NCBI RefSeq assembly: GCF_014200595.1
Contig: NZ_JACHCG010000001.1
Coordinates: forward strand, 434,001-498,000
DNA: 64,000 nucleotides
Reading direction: 5' to 3'
From: Pedobacter cryoconitis
GTDB lineage: Bacteria > Bacteroidota > Bacteroidia > Sphingobacteriales > Sphingobacteriaceae
Part shown: positions 35,565 through 45,197 of the stretch, piece after piece
Position numbering within the stretch: position 1 is the first letter of the stretch
How the letters are laid out: the number at the start of each line of letters is the position of its first letter
The notes under the pieces: model-generated
Databases searched by the model: none
Seen by the model: only the letters and a program-made list of their open reading frames with translations
What the model was told of the DNA's origin: nothing
Program-made: the position numbers and the translations under genes

Positions 35565-35663
35565 AAATAAGAGAGAAGCTGTTTTTAAGGTTGGTGGGGG
35601 AACGTATTAAAATAAAAAAACTGAACAATTAATATATATGAAACCTAACCAAATACTATATAT

Positions 35664-36935
35664 ATGCAACCTGAAGAACCAAATTCAAGAAGAAACTTCA
35701 TTAAAAAAACGGCTGTGGGACTGGCCGTATTCTCTATTGTCCCGAGATACGTCCTTGGCGGAAATGGATTTATAGCCCCAAGTGACAAACTAACTAAAGC
35801 TGTTATTGGTGTCGGTGGAATGGGCCGGAACCATTTTCCTTACGACGGTACGCAAGTAGTTGCAATTTGTGACGTTGATAAAAGGCATCTGGCTTTGTCT
35901 TTGCCAATGCTGGATAAAGGCGTAAAAACTTTTAGTGATTACAGGGAGCTGATCAAACTTCCTGAAGTAGATATTGTACATATTGCTACCCCTCCGCACT
36001 GGCATGGGATTATGGCTGTTGATGCAGCAAATGCCGGTAAAGATGTTTGGTGTGAAAAGCCGATGACCCATAGTATAGGCGAAGGAAAAAGGGTAATGGA
36101 AGCAGTACAGCAGCACGGCAGGATTTTCCGCCTGAATACCTGGTTCCGCTTTAAGGATGATTTTTATGGCATGGGAACCCCTGTAAAACCGATTAAGAAA
36201 TTGGTTGATAGTGGACTGCTGGGCTGGCCTTTAAAAGTTACAGTAAGCAAGCATACCGGTTTTGACTGGAAATTTTACTGGGTAGGGAAAGATAATTTAC
36301 CTGTAGAGGCTGTACCCGCAGAGCTGGATTATGAAGCCTGGCTGGGCCCTGCACAATATAAACCCTATAGCACGCATCGTGTACATCAGACTTTCCGGGG
36401 ATACTGGGATTATGATGGAGGTGGATTAAGTGATATGGGACAACATTATATTGATCCGATACAGTATTTTCTGGGTAAGGATGACACCAGTCCGGTATCC
36501 GTAGAAATAGACGCACCGCAACAACATACTGATGCAGTGGGCACCTGGCGCAGAATTACTTATACTTACGCAGACGGCTGCCAGATCATTCTGGATGGCG
36601 AAGGAAAAGATACTAATGTACCTTATATCGAGGGCCCAAAGGGAAAACTCTATCCTGGATTTAAATCAGATATTCCTGATTTGGAAAGAAAGCTGGCCAG
36701 TTTCCCTGATCCTGCGCCGCAGCTGACTGATTTCACACAAGCGGTTAAAACCAGGCAGCAATTTGCATTAAATGAGCAGAATGGTCACCGGTCTTGTAAT
36801 ATCATTAATATTGGATTGATTGCTTTACGTTTAGGACGATCTCTGAAGTTTGATCCCGTAAAACAGGTATTTATAGACGATGATGCAGCTAACAGGTTAA
36901 TCAACCCGGTTTTGCGTGCACCATGGACTATTTAA
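35664..36935 (+). CDS. Tat-exported Gfo/Idh/MocA-family oxidoreductase
   Basis: A 423-residue enzyme. It starts with a twin-arginine signal (SRRNFIKKTAVGLAVFSIVP), so it should be folded with its cofactor before export. The Rossmann motif is VIGVGGMGRNH, then ICDVDKRHL; the catalytic EKP motif is present as CEKPMTHS. The substrate part has GYWDYDGGGLSDMGQHYIDP. Known family members oxidise sugars at C3 or C2, or act as glycosidases by a redox mechanism. First gene of a four-gene operon with a DUF1080 protein and two more Gfo/Idh/MocA enzymes. It is somewhat shorter than its paralogue at 40406. Confidence 0.9.
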   Translation: MQPEEPNSRRNFIKKTAVGLAVFSIVPRYVLGGNGFIAPSDKLTKAVIGVGGMGRNHFPYDGTQVVAICDVDKRHLALSLPMLDKGVKTFSDYRELIKLPEVDIVHIATPPHWHGIMAVDAANAGKDVWCEKPMTHSIGEGKRVMEAVQQHGRIFRLNTWFRFKDDFYGMGTPVKPIKKLVDSGLLGWPLKVTVSKHTGFDWKFYWVGKDNLPVEAVPAELDYEAWLGPAQYKPYSTHRVHQTFRGYWDYDGGGLSDMGQHYIDPIQYFLGKDDTSPVSVEIDAPQQHTDAVGTWRRITYTYADGCQIILDGEGKDTNVPYIEGPKGKLYPGFKSDIPDLERKLASFPDPAPQLTDFTQAVKTRQQFALNEQNGHRSCNIINIGLIALRLGRSLKFDPVKQVFIDDDAANRLINPVLRAPWTI

Positions 36936-36978
36936 ATCATTCATTTCTCTATTTAAAACCTGCTAATTATTCTAGCTC

Positions 36979-39900
36979 ATGATAAAAAAGATATTTTTTA
37001 TACTGCTGACTGTTGCCCTGTTACAAAACAATGCTTTTGCCCAGGGAAAAACCGACCAGCGCACAACAACAACTCAAATCGCAGATTTATATGCGCAGCT
37101 ACCAGCTCAGAATGCTGAATTGTTAAACGCTGGAATGCAGGAAATCTCCAATATGGGAGAAGATGGCTATGCAACGATGATCGGCGGAATGGCTGCCCAG
37201 GGAAAAGGCAATAATACTTTATTGGAATATGCAGTAGGTGGTTACTCTGCTTATGCGAGCAAAGCCGGCCGTGAAAGTGCAAAAAAGATGAGCATCCGTG
37301 CTTATTGTAAAGCTTTAACTAAGTTATCCGATGCTAAAAATAAGGCCTTCATCATTAGTCAGCTGGAATTAGTTGGAGATGATAGCGCAATTTCATGCTT
37401 ACAAGGATTTTTAAGCGACAACCAGCTTTCAGATCCTGCGGCCAGAGCTTTGGTGAAAATCAATTCTCCGGCTTCTCAAAGTGCCTTATTAGCTGGCCTG
37501 GCAAAAGCTGCCGGCCCGGCACAACTGGCTATTGTGAATGCTTTAGGAGATAGCCGTTCTAAAGATGCAGCCGAAGCAATCCATAAACTTGCTGGTGATG
37601 GCCAGCCGGAATTAAAGAAAATAGCCTTATATGCACTGGCTAATATTGCTGATCCCTCATCAGCAAAAATAATGACCGGGGCGGCAGAACAAAGTGGGTT
37701 TCAATATGAAAATACGAACGCTACTGCCTCTGCACTGCTTTATGCAGAAAATCTGTTAAGAGATGGAAATAACACCTTATCTGGTCAGATCGCTGAATCG
37801 TTTTTGAAACAAGCATCAGCAGATAACCAGGTAGGTATCCGCTCTGCGGCGCTTAAAATATTGACAGACAGCCGCAAAGATCAAGGCTCAAATATTTTAA
37901 TTGAGGCGGTGGGGGACAAAAATAGCCAATACCGTGCTGCGGCATTAAAATTTGCTGCACCATATTTAAATCCTTCATCTACGGTACTTTGGGTTGATAA
38001 ATTAGAAAAATCTGATGCAATTACCAAAGCGGAAATAATCAATATGCTGGGCGCGAATGAGGCAAAAGATGCTTTACCTGCGATCCTTAAATTATTGAAT
38101 AGTAATGATCAGCCAGTTAGATACGCAGCTATTAATGCGGCTGCAAATATAGGGCAGAGCCAGGTACTGAATAATTTACTTCAGGTCATGAGTAAAAGCG
38201 ATGCGGCTACAGCAGCCGTGGTTTCTGACGCGATCAAAAGAATGAAAGGTGACGGGATTACCTCACAATTAGCACAATATATAGCGAAATCAAATCCTGC
38301 AATGCAGGTTGCTTTGGTTGATCTGCTGGCATCGCGCGCAGCAAATGACCAGCTCAATACAGTTTCTGGTTTGCTGAAAAGTAAGAATCCGCAGGTCAGA
38401 CAAGCTGCTTTTACTGGCTTGAAATCGGTAGTGACCAGTGCTGATTTGCCTCAATTGTTCACCTTGCTAAATGAAAATTCTGATCAGACAGCATTAATCA
38501 GCCTGCAAGATGCAATTATTGCGGCTAATCGCGGAACAGCAAACAAAGCCGGACAAACAGCTCAGCTATTGCAACAAATGGAAAAAGTTTCGGCTGATAA
38601 AAAGCCTCTTTTTTATAAGATGCTGGCAAGTTTAGGTGGGACTAAAGGTCTGGAAACAGTTCAAAATGGCTTTACTACAGGAGATGAACAGCAGCAGAAG
38701 CTGGCAATTGGTGCTTTGGCTTTCTGGGCTGATGGAGAAGCTGCCAGACCGCTGATCCGGATTGCAAGGGAAACTAAAAATAGTGAGCAGCTGAACCAGG
38801 CAATTGATGGTTACCTGACCTTAGTCAGAAAAGGTGATTATCCTGCGGAACAACGATTATTGTTATTGCGTGAAGCCATGAGCCTGGCAAAAACACCTGC
38901 ACAGCAACAACAAATCTTAAAAGATACAGAAAATGCTAAATGCTTTAATTCGTTAATTTTTGCGGGTAAATATCTTGATGATCCTGCACTTTCGGCAACT
39001 GCTGCTACTACAGTGATGAATATTGCATTAGCAGATAAATCGTATCATGGAGCTTTAGTGCGAAGTTTACTGGATAAAACGATCGCGTCTTTAAAGGGGG
39101 CTGACGGTGAATATCAAAAGCAGGCTATCCGTAAATATCTGGCAGAAATGCCTCAGGGTGATGGCTTTGTATCCATGTTTAACGGAAAAGACCTGACGGG
39201 CTGGAAAGGTTTAGTAGAAGATCCGATCAAAAGATCTAAAATGGATCCTAAAGACCTGGCTGCTGCACAGGAAAAGGCAAATGTTGAAATGCTGGATAGC
39301 TGGCACGTAGTTAATGGCGAACTGCTGTTTATGAGCCATGGAAATAACCTGGCAACGCTTAAAAAGTATGGTGACTTTGAAATGCTGGTGGACTGGAAAA
39401 TCATTGACGACCATAAACAAAAAGGTGATGCCGGAATTTATCTCCGCGGATCTCCACAAGTACAGATTTGGGATAATGCAAGGGTAAAAGAAGGTGCACA
39501 AGTAGGTTCAGGTGGTTTATATAATAACCAGGTGAATGAAAGTAAACCTTTGAAAGTTGCTGATAACAAGCTGGATGAGTGGAATACCTTCCGTATTTTA
39601 ATGAAAGGCGATCGCGTAACAGTTTATCTGAATGGTGAACTGGTAACAGATAACGTAATCCTTGAAAATTACTGGGACAGAACGCTGCCAATCTTTGCAG
39701 AAGAGCAAATTGAGTTACAGGCACATGGTTCGCCGGTAGCTTACCGTGATGTTTATATCCGGGAAATCCCGCGTGCAAAACCTTTTGAATTAAGTTCAGC
39801 AGAAAAAAAAGAAGGTTTTAAAATCTTATTCGATGGGACTAACATGCATAACTGGATGGGCAATACAACTGATTATGTAATTGAGGATGGAAATATTGCG

Positions 39901-40398
39901 ATTCGTCCGAAGCCGGGAAAAGGTTCTGGTGGTAATTTATTTACAAAAGACGAGTACAGTAATTTTGTATTCCGCTTTGAGTTTCAACTTACTCCGGGTG
40001 CAAATAATGGACTGGGAATCAGGGCGCCCCTTGAAGGAGATGCAGCTTATGAGGGAATGGAATTGCAAATTTTAGACAATGACGCCCCAATTTATAAAGA
40101 TTTGCATGCTTATCAGTTTCATGGATCAATTTACGGAGCTATTGCTGCAAAAAAAGGATTTCTGAAACCTTTGGGAGAATGGAATTATGAGGAAGTAATT
40201 GTGAAAGGCCCTAAAGTTAAAGTAATCTTAAATGGCACGGCTATTTTGGATGCAGATATCACAGATGCCAGGAAAAATGGTACCGTTGACGGACAGAAAC
40301 ATCCGGGGTTAAGCCGTGAGAGCGGTCATATCGGCTTTTTAGGTCATGGTTCTCCGGTACAGTTCAGAAATATAAGAATCAAGGATTTAGGTAAATAA
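36979..40398 (+). CDS. Exported HEAT-repeat protein with two DUF1080 (3-keto-disaccharide hydrolase) domains
   Basis: A 1,139-residue protein with a signal peptide (LLQNNAFAQ). Residues about 100-690 form alpha-alpha HEAT/PBS-lyase-like repeats (for example AAINAAANIGQSQVLNNLLQ, QVRQAAFTGLKS). Two DUF1080 lectin-like jelly-roll domains follow: about 727-930 (FNGKDLTGWKGL, GDAGIYLRGSPQVQIWDN) and about 944-1138 (LFDGTNMHNWMG, GANNGLGIRAPLEGDAAYEG, MELQILDND). Both keep the acidic and Gly-rich motifs. The family splits 3-keto-glycosides, so in this operon it could cleave sugars oxidised by the flanking dehydrogenases. The HEAT part may be a scaffold. Gaps to neighbours are 43 and 7 bp. Confidence 0.9.
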   Translation: MIKKIFFILLTVALLQNNAFAQGKTDQRTTTTQIADLYAQLPAQNAELLNAGMQEISNMGEDGYATMIGGMAAQGKGNNTLLEYAVGGYSAYASKAGRESAKKMSIRAYCKALTKLSDAKNKAFIISQLELVGDDSAISCLQGFLSDNQLSDPAARALVKINSPASQSALLAGLAKAAGPAQLAIVNALGDSRSKDAAEAIHKLAGDGQPELKKIALYALANIADPSSAKIMTGAAEQSGFQYENTNATASALLYAENLLRDGNNTLSGQIAESFLKQASADNQVGIRSAALKILTDSRKDQGSNILIEAVGDKNSQYRAAALKFAAPYLNPSSTVLWVDKLEKSDAITKAEIINMLGANEAKDALPAILKLLNSNDQPVRYAAINAAANIGQSQVLNNLLQVMSKSDAATAAVVSDAIKRMKGDGITSQLAQYIAKSNPAMQVALVDLLASRAANDQLNTVSGLLKSKNPQVRQAAFTGLKSVVTSADLPQLFTLLNENSDQTALISLQDAIIAANRGTANKAGQTAQLLQQMEKVSADKKPLFYKMLASLGGTKGLETVQNGFTTGDEQQQKLAIGALAFWADGEAARPLIRIARETKNSEQLNQAIDGYLTLVRKGDYPAEQRLLLLREAMSLAKTPAQQQQILKDTENAKCFNSLIFAGKYLDDPALSATAATTVMNIALADKSYHGALVRSLLDKTIASLKGADGEYQKQAIRKYLAEMPQGDGFVSMFNGKDLTGWKGLVEDPIKRSKMDPKDLAAAQEKANVEMLDSWHVVNGELLFMSHGNNLATLKKYGDFEMLVDWKIIDDHKQKGDAGIYLRGSPQVQIWDNARVKEGAQVGSGGLYNNQVNESKPLKVADNKLDEWNTFRILMKGDRVTVYLNGELVTDNVILENYWDRTLPIFAEEQIELQAHGSPVAYRDVYIREIPRAKPFELSSAEKKEGFKILFDGTNMHNWMGNTTDYVIEDGNIAIRPKPGKGSGGNLFTKDEYSNFVFRFEFQLTPGANNGLGIRAPLEGDAAYEGMELQILDNDAPIYKDLHAYQFHGSIYGAIAAKKGFLKPLGEWNYEEVIVKGPKVKVILNGTAILDADITDARKNGTVDGQKHPGLSRESGHIGFLGHGSPVQFRNIRIKDLGK

Positions 40399-40405
40399 CA
40401 CATTT

Positions 40406-41866
40406 ATGATGGAAGAGCAAAAAGATTCAGCTGCTGATAATTCAAGAAGAGACTTTATTAAAAACTCTGCGATTGCAGCGGCGGCATTTATGATTGTACC
40501 CCGCCATGTTTTGGGAGGAAAGGGGTTTTTAGCACCTAGTGATCGTTTATTAGTTGCCGGCGTTGGAGTTGGTGGAAAAGGAGAGAGTAACTTAAGCAAT
40601 ATCTATAAAGGAGGAAAAGCTGACATTGCTTTTCTCTGTGACGTAGACGACAGAAGAGCTGCTAATTCAGTGAAGAGCTTCCCTAAAGCAAAATATTACA
40701 AGGATTACAGGGAAATGCTGGATAAAGAAGGCAAAAATATTGATGGCGTAGTGGTTTCTACGCCAGATCATAACCATGCGATGATTGCTATGGCTGCCAT
40801 GCAATCAGGAAAACATGTGTATGTAGAGAAGCCTTTGGCGCATGATATTTATGAGGCGCGTAAATTAACAGAAGCGGCAGCTCGTTACCGCGTGGTTACA
40901 CAAATGGGCAACCAGGGTGCATCAGGAGATGGCGTAAGGCAATTGCAGGACTGGTGTGATGATGGAGTAATTGGAAAGGTACATAATGTATATTGCTGGA
41001 CTGACCGTCCGATATGGCCACAAGGGATTCCCTGGCCTGCTGCGGGTGGTACTCCTGTTCCTAAAGAGCTGGATTGGGATCTTTGGCTGGGTAGTGCACC
41101 CAATAAGCCTTATATCGATAAATTAGTCCCTTTTAACTGGCGGGGCTGGTGGGATTACGGAACCGGAGCAATTGGAGATATGGGCTGTCATTTGGTGGAA
41201 CCACCTTTCAGGGTATTAGGTCTGAGTACACCTATTGATGTGCAATGCAGCGTTGGCAGCATTTATATAGATGAATTTAAACGTGGATATTTCCCGGATA
41301 GTTGTCCTCCTTCAAGCCACGTCATTATGACGTTTGAGAAAACTAAAAAGACGAAAGATGATTTGCAGATTCACTGGATGGATGGGGGGATTAAGCCTGC
41401 ACGTCCTGAAGAACTTGGTGCAAATGAGCCTTTTGGAGCTAACGGAGTTTTATTTGAAGGAACAAAGGGTAAAATGATGTGTGATGTTTATGGATCTAAT
41501 CCAAGACTTTTACCTTTATCGCGCAATAATGAAGTACATACCAAACAGAGAATAGAAAGAGTAAAAGGTGGCGTAGACGGACACTATTGGCAATGGGTAG
41601 AGGCAGCTATTGCCGGTTACGGTAAAATACAGCTGAGTTCTCCTTTTGATATTGCAGGCCCTTTGACTGAAACACTTTTAATTGCCAACCTGGCAATCAG
41701 GGGTACTGAAATTCAAAAAGCTAAAGCAACAGGTACCGGGTTTGATTATCCGGGAAGAGATATTAAATTGCTATGGGATAAGCAAAATCTCAGGGTAACG
41801 AATTTTGATGAAGTCAATCAATACATCAAAAGAGAATATCGTCAGGGATGGAGTTTAGGCGCTTAA
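40406..41866 (+). CDS. Second Tat-exported Gfo/Idh/MocA-family oxidoreductase
   Basis: A 486-residue enzyme with a twin-arginine signal (SRRDFIKNSAIAAAAFMIVP), Rossmann motif VGVGGKGESN with CDVDDRRA, and catalytic EKP as VEKPLAHD. The C-terminal half contains FNWRGWWDYGTGAIGDMGCH and a long insertion (DEFKRGYFPDSCPPSSHV) typical of the larger periplasmic branch. It shares the first-residue layout and the VLGGxGFxAPSD sequence with the 35664 protein, so they are paralogues exported by the same route. It follows the DUF1080 gene by 7 bp and precedes a cytoplasmic homologue by 12 bp. Confidence 0.9.
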   Translation: MMEEQKDSAADNSRRDFIKNSAIAAAAFMIVPRHVLGGKGFLAPSDRLLVAGVGVGGKGESNLSNIYKGGKADIAFLCDVDDRRAANSVKSFPKAKYYKDYREMLDKEGKNIDGVVVSTPDHNHAMIAMAAMQSGKHVYVEKPLAHDIYEARKLTEAAARYRVVTQMGNQGASGDGVRQLQDWCDDGVIGKVHNVYCWTDRPIWPQGIPWPAAGGTPVPKELDWDLWLGSAPNKPYIDKLVPFNWRGWWDYGTGAIGDMGCHLVEPPFRVLGLSTPIDVQCSVGSIYIDEFKRGYFPDSCPPSSHVIMTFEKTKKTKDDLQIHWMDGGIKPARPEELGANEPFGANGVLFEGTKGKMMCDVYGSNPRLLPLSRNNEVHTKQRIERVKGGVDGHYWQWVEAAIAGYGKIQLSSPFDIAGPLTETLLIANLAIRGTEIQKAKATGTGFDYPGRDIKLLWDKQNLRVTNFDEVNQYIKREYRQGWSLGA

Positions 41867-41878
41867 TGGAATAAAATA

Positions 41879-42964
41879 ATGACTTTAAATAAAAAGAACC
41901 TGCGGGTACTTGTAGTAGGTTGCGGTAACATGGGGGCTTCCCATGCTACCGCTTACCATATTTTAGAAGGGTTTGAAATCTGCGGACTGGTTTCAACAGG
42001 AAATAGTAAAGTAGTTTTAAATGAACGGTTAGGGGGTAATTATCCCCTGTTCAGTGATTATGAAGAGGCCTTAAAAGCTACCAGTCCGGATGCGGTCTGT
42101 ATTGCTACTTATCCGGATACGCATGAGGCATTTGCAGTTAAAGCGATGGAAAATGGGTGTCATGTTTTTATTGAGAAACCACTGGCTGATTCTCTGGAAG
42201 GTGCGCAGCGTGTGGTCGATGCAGCTCAAAAATTTGGTAAGAAGTTATTGGTGGGATATATTTTACGTTATCATCCTTCCTGGCAGAAGTTTATTGAGCT
42301 GTCTTCAGAATTAGGTAAACCACTGGTGATGCGGATGAACCTGAATCAGCAGAGCCAGGGAGCGAAATGGACGGTACACCGTAACCTTTTGAAGAGTTTA
42401 AGCCCTATAGTAGACTGTGGAGTACATTATATTGATGTCATGTGCCAGATGACGCGGTCTAAACCTGTTCAGGTCAATGCGATTGGTGCAAGGCTTACGT
42501 CTGATATCAGTGAGGACACCTATAACTACGGACAGTTGCAGATTCGTTTCGAAGATGGTTCAATAGGATGGTATGAGTCCGGATGGGGCCCTATGATGAG
42601 TGAAACTGCTTTTTTTATTAAGGATGTGATCGGGCCGGAAGGAGCAGTGTCAATTGTAGCAAAAGATGCAGGGGGGGCAGGTAAATCGGCTTCTATAGCG
42701 GCACATACAAAAACTGAATCCATAAAAGTACATTATGCAGCGCTGGATGATCAGGATCGTTTTCTAAAACAAGATACCTGGATTGATCTTGTCGATGAAC
42801 CAGACCATCAGGAGCTTTGCAATCGGGAACAACGTTATTTCCTAAAGTCAATTTTAGAAAATATAGATTTGACGAACCCTTCAAACGATGCGATAAATAG
42901 TTTGAGAATTGCATTTGCTTGTGATGAATCGGTCAAAACCGGGCAAACAGTATTGCTTTCTTAG
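41879..42964 (+). CDS. Cytoplasmic Gfo/Idh/MocA-family oxidoreductase
   Basis: A 361-residue enzyme without export signal: LRVLVVGCGNMGASHATAYH is the Rossmann motif at the very N-terminus. IEKPLADSLEG carries the catalytic EKP, and DCGVHYIDVMCQMT the conserved His/Asp-type active-site loop. It is the only one of the three homologues that stays in the cytoplasm, where it could reduce an imported keto-sugar or interconvert an inositol-type sugar (inference). It is the last gene of the operon, 12 bp after its neighbour and 47 bp before the LuxR-type regulator. Confidence 0.88.
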   Translation: MTLNKKNLRVLVVGCGNMGASHATAYHILEGFEICGLVSTGNSKVVLNERLGGNYPLFSDYEEALKATSPDAVCIATYPDTHEAFAVKAMENGCHVFIEKPLADSLEGAQRVVDAAQKFGKKLLVGYILRYHPSWQKFIELSSELGKPLVMRMNLNQQSQGAKWTVHRNLLKSLSPIVDCGVHYIDVMCQMTRSKPVQVNAIGARLTSDISEDTYNYGQLQIRFEDGSIGWYESGWGPMMSETAFFIKDVIGPEGAVSIVAKDAGGAGKSASIAAHTKTESIKVHYAALDDQDRFLKQDTWIDLVDEPDHQELCNREQRYFLKSILENIDLTNPSNDAINSLRIAFACDESVKTGQTVLLS

Positions 42965-43011
42965 CTAAACTTAAATAAAAACGCTTTATTTGTCATTAAT
43001 CTATTCGTCAT

Positions 43012-43932
43012 ATGCTAGTATTCGGTACAGAAATGGAGCTGATAACCTTCATTTTTGTGTTATTCGAATGTCTTATATTCTTTTTTCAGTTTATCTATTA
43101 CTTGTTCAGACCGCAGGATAAAAAAAGATTATTCTACCTGATCTTACTGTTTTTATTGCTGATTTATAATTTCGGTGCGAATCTTTTTCCTGATGAGCGG
43201 ATCCCACTGCCCATTATTCTTCAGAATATTATCGCTTACAGTAGTGGTTTTTTGATGGCTGCTTATATTCCTTATTATTTTTATAAGGTATATGATTTGA
43301 AGAAACTTCGTTTTCTGGCCTATTATGGAACATTGCTGTTTATCGTTGCTCCTTTTGTCTTATTTTTTATTATTGGTTACTCTCTGGACGGAGACCTGGA
43401 TAATGCCAGTCAGCGGGGACTTTTTATACCCATGTTATATGGTGGATATTTTGTCTATGCGATTTTTAAAGAGGTTTATAAAAAGCTAAAGGAGAATGTA
43501 AACAGTGAAAATATTATCAATGCTGTGATTGTCTGCTGTGCTGTTTTACCCTGGTCAATTTTGCCTGTTATTGTTTATATGGATTGCAGTCAGACCATAG
43601 AGGTGCTGGTGTGTAACAGTGGTTTCTGTATCATGACTATTATTTTTATCAGGCAATCTATTAAAGAGTCGAAAGCTGAATATAAGTTATTGCAGGAGAT
43701 GAACAAAGGACAAATCAAACAGGAAGAAAGGTATGAACTGAATTGTAAACTTTACAATTTGACGGCCAGGGAAACGGGAATTGTAAAACTGATCGATAAG
43801 GGATTAAAGTATAAATCTATTGCAGAAGAATTGTTTATTTCCGAGAGAACGGTGTCTAAACATGTTCAAAATATCTTTATAAAAGTTGGAGTGTCCAATA
43901 AAGTGGAGCTGATCAAAAAACTTAACGAATAA
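43012..43932 (+). CDS. Membrane-bound LuxR-type transcriptional regulator
   Basis: A 306-residue protein with about six or seven hydrophobic helices in the first 215 residues and a C-terminal LuxR/GerE helix-turn-helix (LTARETGIVKLIDKGLKYKS, IAEELFISERTVSKHVQNIF). A short charged linker joins the two. This membrane-tethered layout is common in Bacteroidota and suggests sensing of a membrane or extracellular signal. Being 47 bp downstream of the oxidoreductase operon, it may control it, but this is inference. Confidence 0.85.
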   Translation: MLVFGTEMELITFIFVLFECLIFFFQFIYYLFRPQDKKRLFYLILLFLLLIYNFGANLFPDERIPLPIILQNIIAYSSGFLMAAYIPYYFYKVYDLKKLRFLAYYGTLLFIVAPFVLFFIIGYSLDGDLDNASQRGLFIPMLYGGYFVYAIFKEVYKKLKENVNSENIINAVIVCCAVLPWSILPVIVYMDCSQTIEVLVCNSGFCIMTIIFIRQSIKESKAEYKLLQEMNKGQIKQEERYELNCKLYNLTARETGIVKLIDKGLKYKSIAEELFISERTVSKHVQNIFIKVGVSNKVELIKKLNE

Positions 43933-44090
43933 TCCTGTAATTCAATTTAAATGAGGCTCTGTTCATAAAATACGCTGTTTCACGTACTCAATTTACTTGT
44001 TTTTACGTATTGGGTTTTCCATACGATGTGACGAGTTTTGTGAATAGGTATTAACCTCTTGGGGGTGTTTTGAAAAATACAGGATTGAAG

Positions 44091-44112
44091 TGTAGTGCCG
44101 GTTGGTACTACA
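44091..44112 (+). promoter_or_regulatory. Leader hairpin upstream of the 72-residue protein gene
   Basis: TGTAGTGCC (44091-44099) pairs with GGTACTACA (44104-44112), one G-T pair, loop GGTT, 44 bp before the ATG at 44157. The gap 43933-44156 holds no other gene. Confidence 0.35.
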
Positions 44113-44156
44113 TTTCAAACACCTGTATACTAATTAATCAGTTGACTAATGATACG

Positions 44157-44375
44157 ATGACAAAGAGTTTAATTTTGGATTTGACGGATACCTATCCTGG
44201 GTTTGAATACTCCGCTCATTTATTACATAAGTTTATATTTGCTGTAGACATTTTTACAATCTTGCTGAAGGATGGAAAAATCGTTCATCACAGAGCTGCG
44301 GATACGGAGTCGTTCAAAGAATGGCTGATTACGCACCGGATAGAAAATATCAAGCCCGATCAAATTGAGTTCTGA
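44157..44375 (+). CDS. Small hypothetical protein
   Basis: A 72-residue acidic product (MTKSLILDLTDTYPGFEYSA, then FTILLKDGKIVHHRAADTES) with a mixed alpha/beta composition and no export signal. No family is recognised. The ATG at 44157 was taken; the longer frame from 44070 begins with TTG and includes the hairpin. Its stop directly abuts the stop of the convergent GyrI-like gene (0-bp gap). Confidence 0.55.
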   Translation: MTKSLILDLTDTYPGFEYSAHLLHKFIFAVDIFTILLKDGKIVHHRAADTESFKEWLITHRIENIKPDQIEF

Positions 44376-44960
44376 TTATCTTACGGGCTGACGTAATATT
44401 GTCTTTAGCTTTTCAGGGACAGTGTTCCGAAAATCACTCAAATACACTTCGTGATGTAATCCGGTTTTCTCCAGGCCTTTCCTGGCAATAAAGGCATGCA
44501 ATTGTTGTATTGCTTCGGGTTCTGCACTAAATGACCCGGTATGCAGCACCTGTACTACGTTATTTTCCCGCATCGTATAAAGCTCTATTTCTTTGGCCAG
44601 GATTATTTGCTTTTTTGAACAGACCTGTTCAATAGCAGTACACAAGGAGTCTTGCCGGATATAAGCTGGCATACGAATCAACAATTTGTATTTCCATTTT
44701 GAACGGGGCGTTTGTGCGTCAAGATCCCATAAACCTTCCAGTTTGGAGACCACGAAATCCTGGTTTATTGCCTTATGCATAAACTTAATGGCATAAGCGG
44801 TTGCATATAAAGCCTGAACCTTAGCTGCAAAAGACTGATCGTTTGGGTCTCCAATACCTGAAATGGCTATGTAGTTAGCTTGATCCAGGTCTAATAAAGC
44901 GGGAGCTTTACCTGCGGAGTAATAAGTTTTAAAAAGTTTTGTCAAGTCTAATTTTCTCAT
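44376..44960 (-). CDS. GyrI-like small-molecule-binding protein
   Basis: A 194-residue protein of the GyrI-like/SOUL-fold domain: NYIAISGIGDPNDQSFAAKV, FVVSKLEGLWDLDA, YKLLIRMPAYI and VVQVLHTGSFSAEPEAIQQL are the usual blocks. Free-standing GyrI-like proteins bind or hydrolyse small hydrophobic compounds; no DNA-binding domain is attached. A TGACA-N6-TGTCA dyad lies at 44999-45014 in its upstream region. Confidence 0.8.
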   Translation of the reverse strand: MRKLDLTKLFKTYYSAGKAPALLDLDQANYIAISGIGDPNDQSFAAKVQALYATAYAIKFMHKAINQDFVVSKLEGLWDLDAQTPRSKWKYKLLIRMPAYIRQDSLCTAIEQVCSKKQIILAKEIELYTMRENNVVQVLHTGSFSAEPEAIQQLHAFIARKGLEKTGLHHEVYLSDFRNTVPEKLKTILRQPVR

Positions 44961-45197
44961 CTTCTGTTTGATTGAACTGCTAAGAAACGGCCCTGTGGTG
45001 ACAGCCCTATGTCAGCAGTTGTGAGAATTATTTTAATTAAAAGATAGTCGCGGCGAACAGGAGTGATATCTACCCGGATAGGTATTGAAAGCCTGAACAG
45101 ACTTTGTATTATTTATAGGAGGAATAGAATTTTCGGGGAAATTATTCGGTAAAAAAAACAGATAATCTTATGTTTATGAACCAAATAATAAACAACT

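Noticed and set aside
35444..35632. Plus-strand frame of 62 codons upstream of the sugar-oxidation operon
   Set aside because: It overlaps the expected promoter region and has no recognisable domain; composition is that of AT-rich non-coding DNA.
44999..45014. TGACA-N6-TGTCA dyad upstream of the GyrI-like gene
   Set aside because: Five-bp arms are likely to occur by chance; only noted with the gene.
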